A stretch of 26,005 nt of DNA from an uncultured Bacillota bacterium (GTDB lineage: Bacteria; Bacillota_I; Bacilli_A; RFN20; CAG-826): NCBI GenBank assembly GCA_937876465.1, contig CALEHV010000006.1:1-26005 (forward strand). The letters are read 5' to 3'. This document shows positions 7,805 through 15,864 of the stretch, in pieces. The notes below the pieces were generated by a model that saw nothing but the letters and a program-made list of their open reading frames with translations, had not been told where the DNA came from and made no database searches. The first letter of the stretch is position 1, and each line of letters starts with the position of its first letter. Made by a program: the position numbers and the translations under genes.

Positions 7805-7974
7805 AAGATAAATTGACCAAACATGGTAAAAAATCTAGTTATTTCAAATTACGAAAGTTCTTCGTAGTTCTTTTGGTTATTCTCGGATTAACTGCTACAG
7901 TTACTATTCCAGTTGTTGCAACGATAGCCGCTAGTAGATCGGCTAATGCAACACATTTAAGTGTTGTAAAATAA
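7801..7974 (+). CDS. 57-residue single-pass membrane protein in the ftsL position
   Basis: Small ORF (57 aa) starting in an ATGA overlap with rsmH and stopping at TAA 7972-7974. It has a basic N-terminal cytoplasmic part (about residues 1-19, eight Lys/Arg, including KDKLTKHGKK and KLRK), one hydrophobic segment (about 20-43, with FFVVLLVILGL and VTIPVVATIA) and a short outer tail. By the positive-inside rule the N-terminus is cytoplasmic. In walled Bacilli this place, directly after rsmH, is held by ftsL, a bitopic division protein. This protein shares size class, topology and location but is far too short outside the membrane to have the FtsL coiled coil, so orthology is not shown. The tight coupling argues that it is a real gene; the role, perhaps a divisome or FtsA anchor, is inference. 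Confidence 0.75.
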   Translation: MKDKLTKHGKKSSYFKLRKFFVVLLVILGLTATVTIPVVATIAASRSANATHLSVVK

Positions 7975-7979
7975 TACAT

Positions 7980-8009
7980 TTGTTGCATATTTAGTTTTCA
8001 ATATATAAA
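7980..8009 (+). promoter_or_regulatory. Possible internal promoter before the ftsA-like gene
   Basis: TTGTTG (7980-7985), an 18-bp spacer and TATAAA (8004-8009) lie in the 52-bp gap before the ftsA-like start. Transcription would begin only about 10 nt before the ATG, consistent with the missing Shine-Dalgarno. The gap is very AT-rich, so the match could be chance. Confidence 0.35.
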
Positions 8010-8026
8010 ATATATTTTGTCGTAAT

Positions 8027-9241
8027 ATGGAAAAGCCAGTTGCTATTATAGAAATTTCGGATTCATGCGCACGCTTGCTCATTGGTGATGTAGTCAATGA
8101 CAAAGCCGCTGTTATTTGTACTGCTGAAAAACCTGTCAGCGGTTTAATTTCGCGTGGTGAACCATTAGACTATATCGAACTTCAAAAAGTTATTGCTTCA
8201 TTATCATCTATTTGTGATGACAACTTAAAACTTAGGGTAAAAGTTAGTGAAGCAACAATTCTTTTACCTCCAATTGGTTTTACAATTTTTCAACTGGGAA
8301 AATCTACAACATGTTCGTCATCTACAGGACATGTTCAACAATTGGATTTTGCTAACTTATTACATCAAATGAAAAATGAAACAATTCCTCAAGGTTCAAT
8401 CCTTGTTGATGTTGTTCCTACATTATTCGTTCTTGATGGTGGCAGAACATTTACAACTCCACCTTTAGGTGAACAGAGTAAATCAATTGCAGCATCTGCA
8501 ATGATTCATACGGTTCCTTACAAGGTATATCACCAATACACAGATATGGTTGAAGAAGCCGGAATTAGATGTAAAAAGACATTGATGTCCCCATATACAA
8601 TTTGTGAACTTGTTAAGAGACAAAACGATATGCCTTTATATTATGTTCTTGTAAATATTTCTGATGGTTATACTTCATTAACACTAGTTAATAAGCACAA
8701 TCCATTTGATCATAACTACTTTGCAATTGGATTTAATGACTTAGTTATGAAAGTTTCTCAAGAACTTCAAGTTAGCGAAGAAAAAGCAAAGGAACTTATT
8801 AGAGTAAATGGAATTAGCGAAAGACAATTGTCTTTTGAACCTCCTTTGGTTACTTCCCTTATGGAAGATGGAACAACAAAGACATTTACTCCAAACGATT
8901 TAAATAAAATCATTAGTGAATTCTTTGAACAATACTTTGTAAACTTCGAAGCATGTCATAGTTCCTTAGTTAATAAGCCACAATACAAAGAAAATGTTAG
9001 AAAGTTACCATTTATCATTTGCGGTGAGCTTTCGACAGTTAAAGGCTTTGACAAAATTATTAGAGAAAAATATCAATCTGTGGATAACGTTATATATCTT
9101 TGCCCAAAAGAAATTGGTGCAAGAGATACAAACTACTGTTCACTTGTTGGTGCATTATATGAAGCTGCTACCTTTAAAGGATCATGGTCAGAACAAAAGG
9201 CTATTGTTAATCCTGTTGGTAGAGTTAATGAACAAAAGTAA
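8027..9241 (+). CDS. ftsA: FtsA-like actin-fold division protein, degenerate nucleotide site
   Basis: Protein of 404 aa with the layout of FtsA: an N-terminal actin-fold strand pair (AIIEISDSCARLLIGDV, 6-22), a GLISRGEPLD block like the family's G-I-x-x-G-x-I-x-D, an FtsA-specific 1C-like region (about 75-165, ILVDVVPTLFVLDGG then PPLG), and the second actin half with VNISDGYTSLTLV (209-221) and ICGELSTVKGF (331-341). FtsA tethers FtsZ to the membrane. Here the phosphate motifs are altered: DIGTS is EISDS, the D-x-GGGT motif is NISDGYTS, and the adenosine GGG is CGE. I also see no C-terminal amphipathic membrane helix; the end is polar. It may therefore bind nucleotide weakly and need a partner for anchoring. 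It sits 17 bp upstream of ftsZ. No ribosome site is evident before the ATG at 8027. Confidence 0.72.
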   Translation: MEKPVAIIEISDSCARLLIGDVVNDKAAVICTAEKPVSGLISRGEPLDYIELQKVIASLSSICDDNLKLRVKVSEATILLPPIGFTIFQLGKSTTCSSSTGHVQQLDFANLLHQMKNETIPQGSILVDVVPTLFVLDGGRTFTTPPLGEQSKSIAASAMIHTVPYKVYHQYTDMVEEAGIRCKKTLMSPYTICELVKRQNDMPLYYVLVNISDGYTSLTLVNKHNPFDHNYFAIGFNDLVMKVSQELQVSEEKAKELIRVNGISERQLSFEPPLVTSLMEDGTTKTFTPNDLNKIISEFFEQYFVNFEACHSSLVNKPQYKENVRKLPFIICGELSTVKGFDKIIREKYQSVDNVIYLCPKEIGARDTNYCSLVGALYEAATFKGSWSEQKAIVNPVGRVNEQK

Positions 9242-9258
9242 ATTAGGAGGTCCTACTT

Positions 9259-10395
9259 ATGATGGAAGATCTTGATAATTATGAAGCTGTTGCTCGTATC
9301 GTCGTCATTGGCGTTGGCGGAGCAGGTAATAACGCAGTTAATAGAATGATTGATGATGATTTATCATCAGTTGAATTTTATGTTGCTAATACAGATAGAC
9401 AAGCTCTTGCAACAAGCAAGGCACGTAATCGCTTAGTTCTTGGTGAAGAATTAACAGGTGGTTTAGGTGCCGGCGGTGAACCAAGTGTTGGTAAAGCTGC
9501 AGCTGAAGCAAGTTCAGAAGATATTCGCGCAATCGTTAAAGGCGCAAACATGGTATTCATTGCTGCTGGTATGGGCGGTGGAACGGGTACAGGTGCTGCA
9601 CCTGTTATTGCTCGTATTGCAAAAGAAGAAGGCGCTTTAACAGTTGCTATTGTTACTCGTCCATTTACTTTTGAAGGCAAGAAGAGAATTGCAAATTCTG
9701 TTGAAGGTCTTAATGAATTAAAAGAAGCTGTTGATTCTATTATTATCGTTAGTAACGATAAATTGCTTATGGTTAGTGGAACACAACCAATTTCAGAAGC
9801 CTTCAACGAATCTGATAAAGTCCTTTCTCAATCAGTTAAGACAGTTACAGATTTAATTCTTATACCAGCAATTATTAATTTAGATTTTGCTGATGTTAAA
9901 AACACATTAAAAGATTCGGGTATCGCTCTCATCGGTTTTGGTGACGGCAGTGGTCCAAATAAAGCTCAAGAAGCTGCTCAAAACGCAATTAGCAGCCCAC
10001 TTCTTGAAGCAAGCATTAATGGTGCACGTCGCGCTATTTGTGCGGTTACATGTGGATCTCAAGTTTCCCTATACGAAGCTCAAGAAACTGTCGATAGAAT
10101 CATTGAAGCTGCAGGAAATACAATTGATATCAAATTTGGTGTTTCAATTAATCCTCAACTCACAGATAGAATTCTTGTCTCAGTTATCGCTAGCGACTTT
10201 ACTGAAGACTTCGACTTTACAAACGTTCCTCAATTCGATAAATCAATTATGTTTAAACAAGAACCAAAAAATGATTTATCATTAAATCAAGAAGAACAAC
10301 CAATTCAATCAAATGATGATTTTCAAGAAAATGATGAAAATAGTTCTGATGATGAATTCCTTCCATCATTCTTGAAATCAAAACATATTGGTTAA
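9259..10395 (+). CDS. ftsZ: Cell division protein FtsZ
   Basis: Tubulin-like GTPase (378 aa) that polymerises into the division ring. GTP-binding elements are IGVGGAGNNAVNRM (17-30), the tubulin signature GGGTGTG (106-112) and RPFTFEGKKR; the T7 catalytic loop is NLDFADVK (near 207-214). After the globular core (to about 318) there is a Q/N/D/E-rich linker, then a conserved C-terminal peptide, DEFLPSFLKSK (365-375), the usual docking site for FtsA and other tethers. Retention of that peptide agrees with the FtsA-like protein next door. AGGAGG ends 8 nt before the first of two consecutive ATG codons. Last essential gene of the mraZ cluster; no terminator follows it. Confidence 0.98.
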   Translation: MMEDLDNYEAVARIVVIGVGGAGNNAVNRMIDDDLSSVEFYVANTDRQALATSKARNRLVLGEELTGGLGAGGEPSVGKAAAEASSEDIRAIVKGANMVFIAAGMGGGTGTGAAPVIARIAKEEGALTVAIVTRPFTFEGKKRIANSVEGLNELKEAVDSIIIVSNDKLLMVSGTQPISEAFNESDKVLSQSVKTVTDLILIPAIINLDFADVKNTLKDSGIALIGFGDGSGPNKAQEAAQNAISSPLLEASINGARRAICAVTCGSQVSLYEAQETVDRIIEAAGNTIDIKFGVSINPQLTDRILVSVIASDFTEDFDFTNVPQFDKSIMFKQEPKNDLSLNQEEQPIQSNDDFQENDENSSDDEFLPSFLKSKHIG

Positions 10396-10421
10396 TTTAT
10401 AACCAAAAAAGGAGAAAAATT

Positions 10422-12197
10422 ATGAAGAAATTAAACATACTTGGAATAACGCTAGGTTTGGTGATTTCTTCTTTTTCTTTATTCGGTTGCAGTCAGCAAG
10501 CTACATCATCATCAAGTAGTGAGCCAAGACATCATACTGATCCATCCACAATTTTAGATGGCTACTATAAAGATTTGACTCATTGGGATAACTACATTGA
10601 TTTAAAGAGACAACTTTATAACATTTGTCATAAAGACTTTGCAGCAATTTCGTATACTCAAGATCCAGAAGATCCAACTAAGGCAAATTGGTCTACAAAT
10701 AGAAACGCTGATCAATCGTTAAAAAATCACGATATGGTCGATTTGCTTTATACCGATAAGGATGAATTTAAGCAAACAGGTACAACATCAAATTGGCAAA
10801 GAGAACACTGTTTCCCAGCCTCTTTAATGACCGGTTTAAGCACTGGCGAAGCTGTTAAAAATATTGGAACTGCAACAGATTTCCATAACTTAATGGCATC
10901 ATATAGTAGTGCAAATAGTGCTCACTCTAACATGTCCTATGGATATGTTAATCCTAATAGTCCAATGGAAATTAAGACTACAGGAAACTGCAAATATCAA
11001 GAAGATAATCCTGAGACTTGGAATAACGATGGTGTCTTTGAACCAGCAGACGAAGATAAAGGCAGAACTTCAAGAGCAATTTTCTACATTGGGTTAATGT
11101 ATGGAAACGATTCTTGGGTTCAAACGACTGACGCTGCGGGTCATACACTTTCTACAGGAATCCAAATTTTCAATAAGACTGCTCAAAAATCCTGTTCATT
11201 ATATGAATCAGGAATTGGCAATAAATGCCATTCAAATAAAGAAGACCTTCTCGAATGGAATAATAAAATTCTTCCAGATAGACTTGAATATCAACATTGT
11301 ACATATGTACAAAGTGTTCAACATAATAGAAATCCATTTGTTGATTTCCCAGGTTTAGTTGATTATTGCTTTGGCGATAAGATGCTTGAAGAAGGCAATT
11401 TATCCGACTTAGATAATATTTACGATATTCTTGACTTAGGAAGTGAAGAAGTCTCTGAAATTGCTGTTAAAAACGCAAAATACACATACGATGGTGGAGA
11501 CAAATTTGATTCTTCAACTGATGTCGAAGTTTACGCAACTACAAAATCCTTTAAGAGAACAAAACTTGAAAAAGGACAATATACAATTGAAGGTGTTGTT
11601 GATGGAGCAAATCTTTCATCTCAACAAAACGGACAAACTGTTTATGTTGGTTATGAAAATAAGTATGCAAAATACGAAATTGGTGTAGCTAACGAAGCAT
11701 GGAAAGATTGCAACTATGTTGGTTTACCAACATATTCACTTGTAAGTTACAGACCTCAACAAGTTCACTCGTTAAAAATGAACAACATGCTTTGGGATTT
11801 TGACGCTGGTGATGCAAGCAGTTCATCTGTTCTTGATGTTAATTGCAAAGAAATTGGAGTTAATCTTGGTTCAAGCGGAACTCCTGCACACACAATTGCT
11901 CTTCAAACAAATGGACCTGTCGAATTTGAAGGCAATTCAGTTGCAAAACAAATTCTTGTCGAAGCAAACTCTTCATCAAGTTGGAATGGAGGCTTCACAT
12001 GTAACATTTATCTTGATAACGAAAAAGTTTACACAAGAAAGGTAAATTATTCTTCAAGATCAATGCTTCAATCTCTTGGTGTGACTTTGTCACCGTTGAC
12101 ACAAGGACCAGGAGTTATTAAAATTGAATTCACTGGAGTGAATACTGGTTTCAGATTAGGCCGTATTGGACTCTTAGTTGAAAAGACATCAGATTAA
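10422..12197 (+). CDS. Secreted endonuclease I-family lipoprotein nuclease
   Basis: Protein of 591 aa. The signal peptide ends in lipobox SLFGC (Cys23) and is followed by a Ser-rich linker, so it should be anchored on the outer face. The central part (about 45-320) matches the endonuclease I / EndA-like His-Me finger family: WQREHCFPASLM (125-136, His129 the likely general base), TDFHNLMA (152-159), the Asn-rich NSAHSN (165-170), GRTSRAIFYIGLMYG (near 214-228) and NRNPFVDFPGLVD (near 303-315). Such enzymes degrade extracellular DNA and could supply nucleotides. The C-terminal ~250 residues look beta-rich (GQYTIEGVVDG, LDNEKVYTRKVNY, TGFRLGRIGLLVEK) and resemble a carbohydrate- or ligand-binding module, not identified further. 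GGAG lies 7 nt before the ATG. It begins 26 bp after ftsZ without an intervening terminator, so it may be cotranscribed. Confidence 0.88.
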   Translation: MKKLNILGITLGLVISSFSLFGCSQQATSSSSSEPRHHTDPSTILDGYYKDLTHWDNYIDLKRQLYNICHKDFAAISYTQDPEDPTKANWSTNRNADQSLKNHDMVDLLYTDKDEFKQTGTTSNWQREHCFPASLMTGLSTGEAVKNIGTATDFHNLMASYSSANSAHSNMSYGYVNPNSPMEIKTTGNCKYQEDNPETWNNDGVFEPADEDKGRTSRAIFYIGLMYGNDSWVQTTDAAGHTLSTGIQIFNKTAQKSCSLYESGIGNKCHSNKEDLLEWNNKILPDRLEYQHCTYVQSVQHNRNPFVDFPGLVDYCFGDKMLEEGNLSDLDNIYDILDLGSEEVSEIAVKNAKYTYDGGDKFDSSTDVEVYATTKSFKRTKLEKGQYTIEGVVDGANLSSQQNGQTVYVGYENKYAKYEIGVANEAWKDCNYVGLPTYSLVSYRPQQVHSLKMNNMLWDFDAGDASSSSVLDVNCKEIGVNLGSSGTPAHTIALQTNGPVEFEGNSVAKQILVEANSSSSWNGGFTCNIYLDNEKVYTRKVNYSSRSMLQSLGVTLSPLTQGPGVIKIEFTGVNTGFRLGRIGLLVEKTSD

Positions 12198-12207
12198 TTG
12201 ATGTTTG
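12186..12207 (+). terminator. Weak possible terminator after the nuclease gene
   Basis: ACATCA (12186-12191) and TGATGT (12199-12204) form a 6-bp stem spanning the stop codon, followed by only TTG. Stem and T-tract are both weak, so read-through into the ileS leader is possible. Confidence 0.3.
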
Positions 12208-12209
12208 CA

Positions 12210-12435
12210 ATGACGAAGACACGTTAATAAGGATACGCTCTTATAGAGAGGAAGCAGGTAGCTGGAAATGCTTCTAAGAGACACTTATTGATATCACTTC
12301 TGAGCACGCTTCCCGAACAATAAAATTAGTAGGGAAACCGGATATCTCCGTTATAGATTAATTAAGTGCTATAACTAAAGTTATAGAATTAAGGTGGTAC
12401 CGCGCTTATAGCGTCCTTATATGAGGACGCTTTTT
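12210..12435 (+). promoter_or_regulatory. T-box riboswitch leader, Ile-specific
   Basis: The T-box core AAGGTGGTACCGCG is at 12391-12404. The specifier loop on the 3' side of Stem I reads GATATCAC, with the codon ATC (12293-12295) followed by A: an Ile codon matching the downstream ileS. TGGT in the core pairs with the ACCA end of tRNA-Ile (A73). The terminator half is the 7-bp stem GCGTCCT/AGGACGC (12411-12430) followed by TTTTT. Uncharged tRNA-Ile should antagonise this terminator. I could not place a convincing promoter; TTGCAA (12205-12210) is the best -35-like element, without a good -10. Confidence 0.93.
12411..12435 (+). terminator. Regulated terminator of the ileS T-box
   Basis: GCGTCCT (12411-12417) pairs with AGGACGC (12424-12430) and is followed by TTTTT (12431-12435). 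It is the off-state of the leader and ends 24 nt before the ileS start. Confidence 0.9.
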
Positions 12436-12458
12436 ATTTGATAAAAAAGGAGAAAAGT

Positions 12459-15194
12459 ATGGAACTTAAAAACACACTACTTATGCCAAAAACAAACTTT
12501 GAAATGAGAGGTAATCTTAACCAAAAAGAACCTATCTTAGTTAAGAAGTGGCAAGATGAAAAACTCTATGAGCAACTTTTGAAAAATCGTGAAGGATGTA
12601 AAGAATACGCATTCCACGATGGACCTCCATATGCAAATGGAAACATTCACTGTGGTCACATGCTCAATAGAACATTAAAAGATATTATTGTACGTTACAA
12701 AACAATGTCAGGATATTATGTTCCGTTCATTTTTGGATTTGATACTCATGGTCTTCCAATTGAAAACCAAGTTGTTAAATCGGGTGTTAATCGTAAAACA
12801 ACTCCTGCTGCTGAATTCCGTCAAAAATGTAGAGAATATGCTTTAACTCAAGTAGCTAATCAAAAATCGCAAATCGTTAGACTTGGTGCACTTGGAGATT
12901 ATGATAATGCATATTTAACATTAAAGAACGAATTCGAAGTTCAACAAATTGAAGTCTTTGCAAAGATGGCTTTACGTGGCCTCATTTACAAAGGATTAAA
13001 ACCAGTTTATTGGTCTTGGAGCAGCGAATCTGCTTTAGCAGAAGCTGAAATTGAATATAAAGATGTTAGTTCATATGCAATCTATGTTGCATTTGATGTA
13101 AAAGATGGAAAAGGCGTAGTTCCAGAAGGTTCAAAATGTGTTATTTGGACTACAACTCCTTGGACACTTCCTGCTAACTTAGCAATCTCAGTTCACCCAA
13201 GATTTGAATATGGTTTATATCACACAAACAAAGGCGATTTAGTCTTGCTTAGTGAATTCAAAGAAAGATTAGTTGAAGAACTCGGCCTTACCGAATGCGA
13301 ATTAATTAAATCCTTCAAAGGTCAAGATCTTGAAGGTGTTGTTTGTAAACATCCATTCTACGATAGAGATTCAATCCTTTTAGTAGGCGAACACGTTACA
13401 AACGAATCTGGTACAGGTTTAGTTCATACCGCTCCAGGACATGGTGTCGACGACTTCACAGTTTGCGCAAAATATGGCATTATGCCATATTGTCCAGTTG
13501 ATGCACACGGTAATTTAACAGAAGACTGCGGTCCAGAACTTGCAGGATTATTCTATGAAGACGCTAACAAAAAAGTATTAGAAATTATTACAAATAATGG
13601 TGCTCTTCTTAAATCAGATGAGATTTGCCACAGCTATCCACACGATTGGAGAACAGGTAAACCAGTTATCTTTAGAGCAACTCCACAATGGTTTTGCTCA
13701 ATTGGAATGATTAAGGAAGACTTATTAAACGAAGTTAGAAACGTTAAATGGTATCCATCATGGGGTATGGAACGTATTTCTAACATGATTAAAGATAGAA
13801 CAGATTGGTGTATTTCTCGTCAACGTATTTGGGGTGTACCAATACCTATAATTTATGCTGAAGACGGTACTCCAATTATTGAAGAAAAAGTATTTGAATC
13901 CATCGTTAACAAATTCAAAGAATTTGGTAGCGACATTTGGTTTGAAAAAGATGCCGCTTTCTTCCTTCCTGAAGGATACAAGAACGAGCATTCACCAAAA
14001 GGCACTTTCACAAAAGAAAAAGATATTATGGATGTTTGGTTCGATTCCGGTTCATCATTTAATGCTGTAATGGTAAAAGGAAATCACCCATATCCATGTG
14101 ATTTATATTTTGAAGGTGCTGACCAATTTAGAGGTTGGTTCAACTCTTCATTAACAATTTCAACTGCAGTTTATGGCAAAGCTCCATATAAGACAGTCGT
14201 TTCTCATGGTTGGGTTTTAGATGAAAAAGGCGAAAAGATGTCTAAGTCTAAAGGCAATGGTGTTGATCCAAATAAGATGTGCAACGTTTATGGTGCAGAT
14301 ATTCTTCGTTTATGGAGCGCAACTGTTAACTATCAACAAGACGTTCGCTTAAGCGAAAACTTATTAAAACAAGTCGCAGAACAATACAGAAAAATTAGAA
14401 ATACATTCAAATTCTTACTTGGTAATCTTTCAAATGGAGAAACATCAAAATTTGATCCAGTTAAAGATAAAGTTAACGAATTTGACGTTGTAGATAAATT
14501 TATTCTCGCAAGATTAGAAGAAGTTAAAAATTCTGTTATTGCATCGTTTGATGATTTTGATTTTGCAAGTGGAGTAACAAAGATTATGACATTTATGTCT
14601 ACCGATCTTTCAAGCTTCTACTTAGATATCGGTAAAGATATTCTTTACTGTAATTCAAAAGATTCATTACGTCGTAAACAAATGCAAAATGTTATTTACA
14701 AAGTTGCTTCTGAATTAATGGCAATGTTAACACCAGTTCTCCCATTTACAATGGAAGAAGTTCACGCAAATATGCCAGATTATAATGGTAAATCAGCCGC
14801 ATTACTTGATTATCCAAAAGCAAGCAATGAATATGGTGCAGAAGTCTTAGAAGATTACGCAAACTTTGTTGAATTCCGTAATGAAGTTAATAAGGCAATT
14901 GAAGTTTTACGTGGTCAAAACATTGTTGGTTCATCACAAGAATGTGTTGCTACAGTCCCTGCTGCAAAGGTTTTAGTTAAACTTGGTCTTGATAAGAGAC
15001 CTGAAGAACTTGCTAAACTTCTCATTGTTTCAAAGGTTATTGTTGATGATAAAGCTGATAAAGTTAGCATAGCTAAAGTCGGCGAAAACACACATAAATG
15101 CTTACGTTGTTGGAACTATGTCGACGAACTTATTAAGATTGACGATGAAACTTACGTATGTTCACGTTGTGGAGAGGTTTTGAAACATGAATAA
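12459..15194 (+). CDS. ileS: Isoleucine--tRNA ligase
   Basis: Class Ia synthetase (911 aa) that charges tRNA-Ile and edits Val. The Rossmann signature HxGH is HCGH (64-67, in PPYANGNIHCGHMLN); KMSKS is present in GEKMSKSKGN (about residue 593). The CP1 editing domain (about 200-390) contains VIWTTTPWTLPANLAI and the TGLVHTAPGHG-like block. The C-terminal zinc finger has Cys881, Cys884, Cys901 and Cys904 (CLRC...CSRC), as in the full-length bacterial type. The start is the ATG at 12459, 5 nt after AGGAGA; an open frame runs back to 12438 but that lies in the leader terminator. First gene of ileS-lspA-rluD, under T-box control; the end overlaps lspA by 8 bp. Confidence 0.98.
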   Translation: MELKNTLLMPKTNFEMRGNLNQKEPILVKKWQDEKLYEQLLKNREGCKEYAFHDGPPYANGNIHCGHMLNRTLKDIIVRYKTMSGYYVPFIFGFDTHGLPIENQVVKSGVNRKTTPAAEFRQKCREYALTQVANQKSQIVRLGALGDYDNAYLTLKNEFEVQQIEVFAKMALRGLIYKGLKPVYWSWSSESALAEAEIEYKDVSSYAIYVAFDVKDGKGVVPEGSKCVIWTTTPWTLPANLAISVHPRFEYGLYHTNKGDLVLLSEFKERLVEELGLTECELIKSFKGQDLEGVVCKHPFYDRDSILLVGEHVTNESGTGLVHTAPGHGVDDFTVCAKYGIMPYCPVDAHGNLTEDCGPELAGLFYEDANKKVLEIITNNGALLKSDEICHSYPHDWRTGKPVIFRATPQWFCSIGMIKEDLLNEVRNVKWYPSWGMERISNMIKDRTDWCISRQRIWGVPIPIIYAEDGTPIIEEKVFESIVNKFKEFGSDIWFEKDAAFFLPEGYKNEHSPKGTFTKEKDIMDVWFDSGSSFNAVMVKGNHPYPCDLYFEGADQFRGWFNSSLTISTAVYGKAPYKTVVSHGWVLDEKGEKMSKSKGNGVDPNKMCNVYGADILRLWSATVNYQQDVRLSENLLKQVAEQYRKIRNTFKFLLGNLSNGETSKFDPVKDKVNEFDVVDKFILARLEEVKNSVIASFDDFDFASGVTKIMTFMSTDLSSFYLDIGKDILYCNSKDSLRRKQMQNVIYKVASELMAMLTPVLPFTMEEVHANMPDYNGKSAALLDYPKASNEYGAEVLEDYANFVEFRNEVNKAIEVLRGQNIVGSSQECVATVPAAKVLVKLGLDKRPEELAKLLIVSKVIVDDKADKVSIAKVGENTHKCLRCWNYVDELIKIDDETYVCSRCGEVLKHE

Positions 15195-15864
15195 GGATAA
15201 AATTAAAAGTGTTTTTAAATGGTTTTTTGACTCCTTTATTTGGTTAATGATTCTCATTTTTGTAATCGATATTGTTACAAAATGGGTTATGCAAAATACA
15301 ATCCAAACCGAAATACGTGTTAAATGGGAAATTATTCCAAACTTCTTAGGAATTGGTTTATCCCATAATTTAGGTGCCGCTTGGTCAATGGGCGGTGATG
15401 GAAGCTTAAGATGGCTTTGGATTTTGATTTCAATTGTCTTATCTGGAGCATTATCTGTTTACTACGCTGTTTCTTTAAAAAAGAAATCAATGGATATTTG
15501 GACCAAAATAGGTCTTGCTTTAATGATTTCTGGTGCTGTTGGAAACATGATTGATAGATGCTTCTATTGGAACGATCTTGTTGGCTTTGATGGAGTTATT
15601 GACTGGATTGCAGTTAGACTTCCTTGGGGATATGATTTCCCAATGTTTAATATTGCGGATAGTGCTTTAGTTATTGGTGTTATTATCATTGTTATTTATT
15701 TAATTATTGAACTTATCAAAGAAGCAATTGAAAAAGGTAAATCTGGTGCTTATCAATTAACTCCTGAGCAATATGAAGCAAAGCTTAAAGAAGAAAAAGA
15801 TAAAAAAGAATTAGAAGAACAAACAAAAATTGAAGAAAACAATGAAAACAATCAAAGTAAGTGA
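15187..15864 (+). CDS. lspA: Lipoprotein signal peptidase (signal peptidase II)
   Basis: Membrane aspartic peptidase (225 aa) that cuts lipoprotein signal peptides before the lipidated Cys; substrates include the two lipoproteins in this window. Four membrane segments are visible (about 14-34, 76-95, 106-121, 155-178). Conserved motifs: HNLGAAW (60-66), GNMIDR (119-124), and the catalytic aspartates Asp139 (VIDW) and Asp158 (FNIADSA). It is longer than the usual ~160 residues because of a highly charged, Lys/Glu-rich cytoplasmic C-terminal tail (about 180-225), plus a ~12-residue segment between DR and the first catalytic Asp. It overlaps ileS by 8 bp and rluD by about 23 bp, consistent with a translationally coupled operon. 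Confidence 0.95.
   Translation: MNKDKIKSVFKWFFDSFIWLMILIFVIDIVTKWVMQNTIQTEIRVKWEIIPNFLGIGLSHNLGAAWSMGGDGSLRWLWILISIVLSGALSVYYAVSLKKKSMDIWTKIGLALMISGAVGNMIDRCFYWNDLVGFDGVIDWIAVRLPWGYDFPMFNIADSALVIGVIIIVIYLIIELIKEAIEKGKSGAYQLTPEQYEAKLKEEKDKKELEEQTKIEENNENNQSK

Noticed and set aside
9938..10285. Plus-strand open frame of 115 codons inside ftsZ
   Set aside because: Out-of-frame shadow; the FtsZ frame has all conserved motifs throughout.
10388..10406. Hairpin at the ftsZ stop as a terminator
   Set aside because: TTGGTTA/TAACCAA is followed by A residues on the plus strand, not T, and no minus-strand gene ends there.
12438..12458. Seven extra N-terminal residues of IleRS
   Set aside because: They would be encoded just after the T-box terminator and across the ribosome site; ATG 12459 has proper spacing to AGGAGA.
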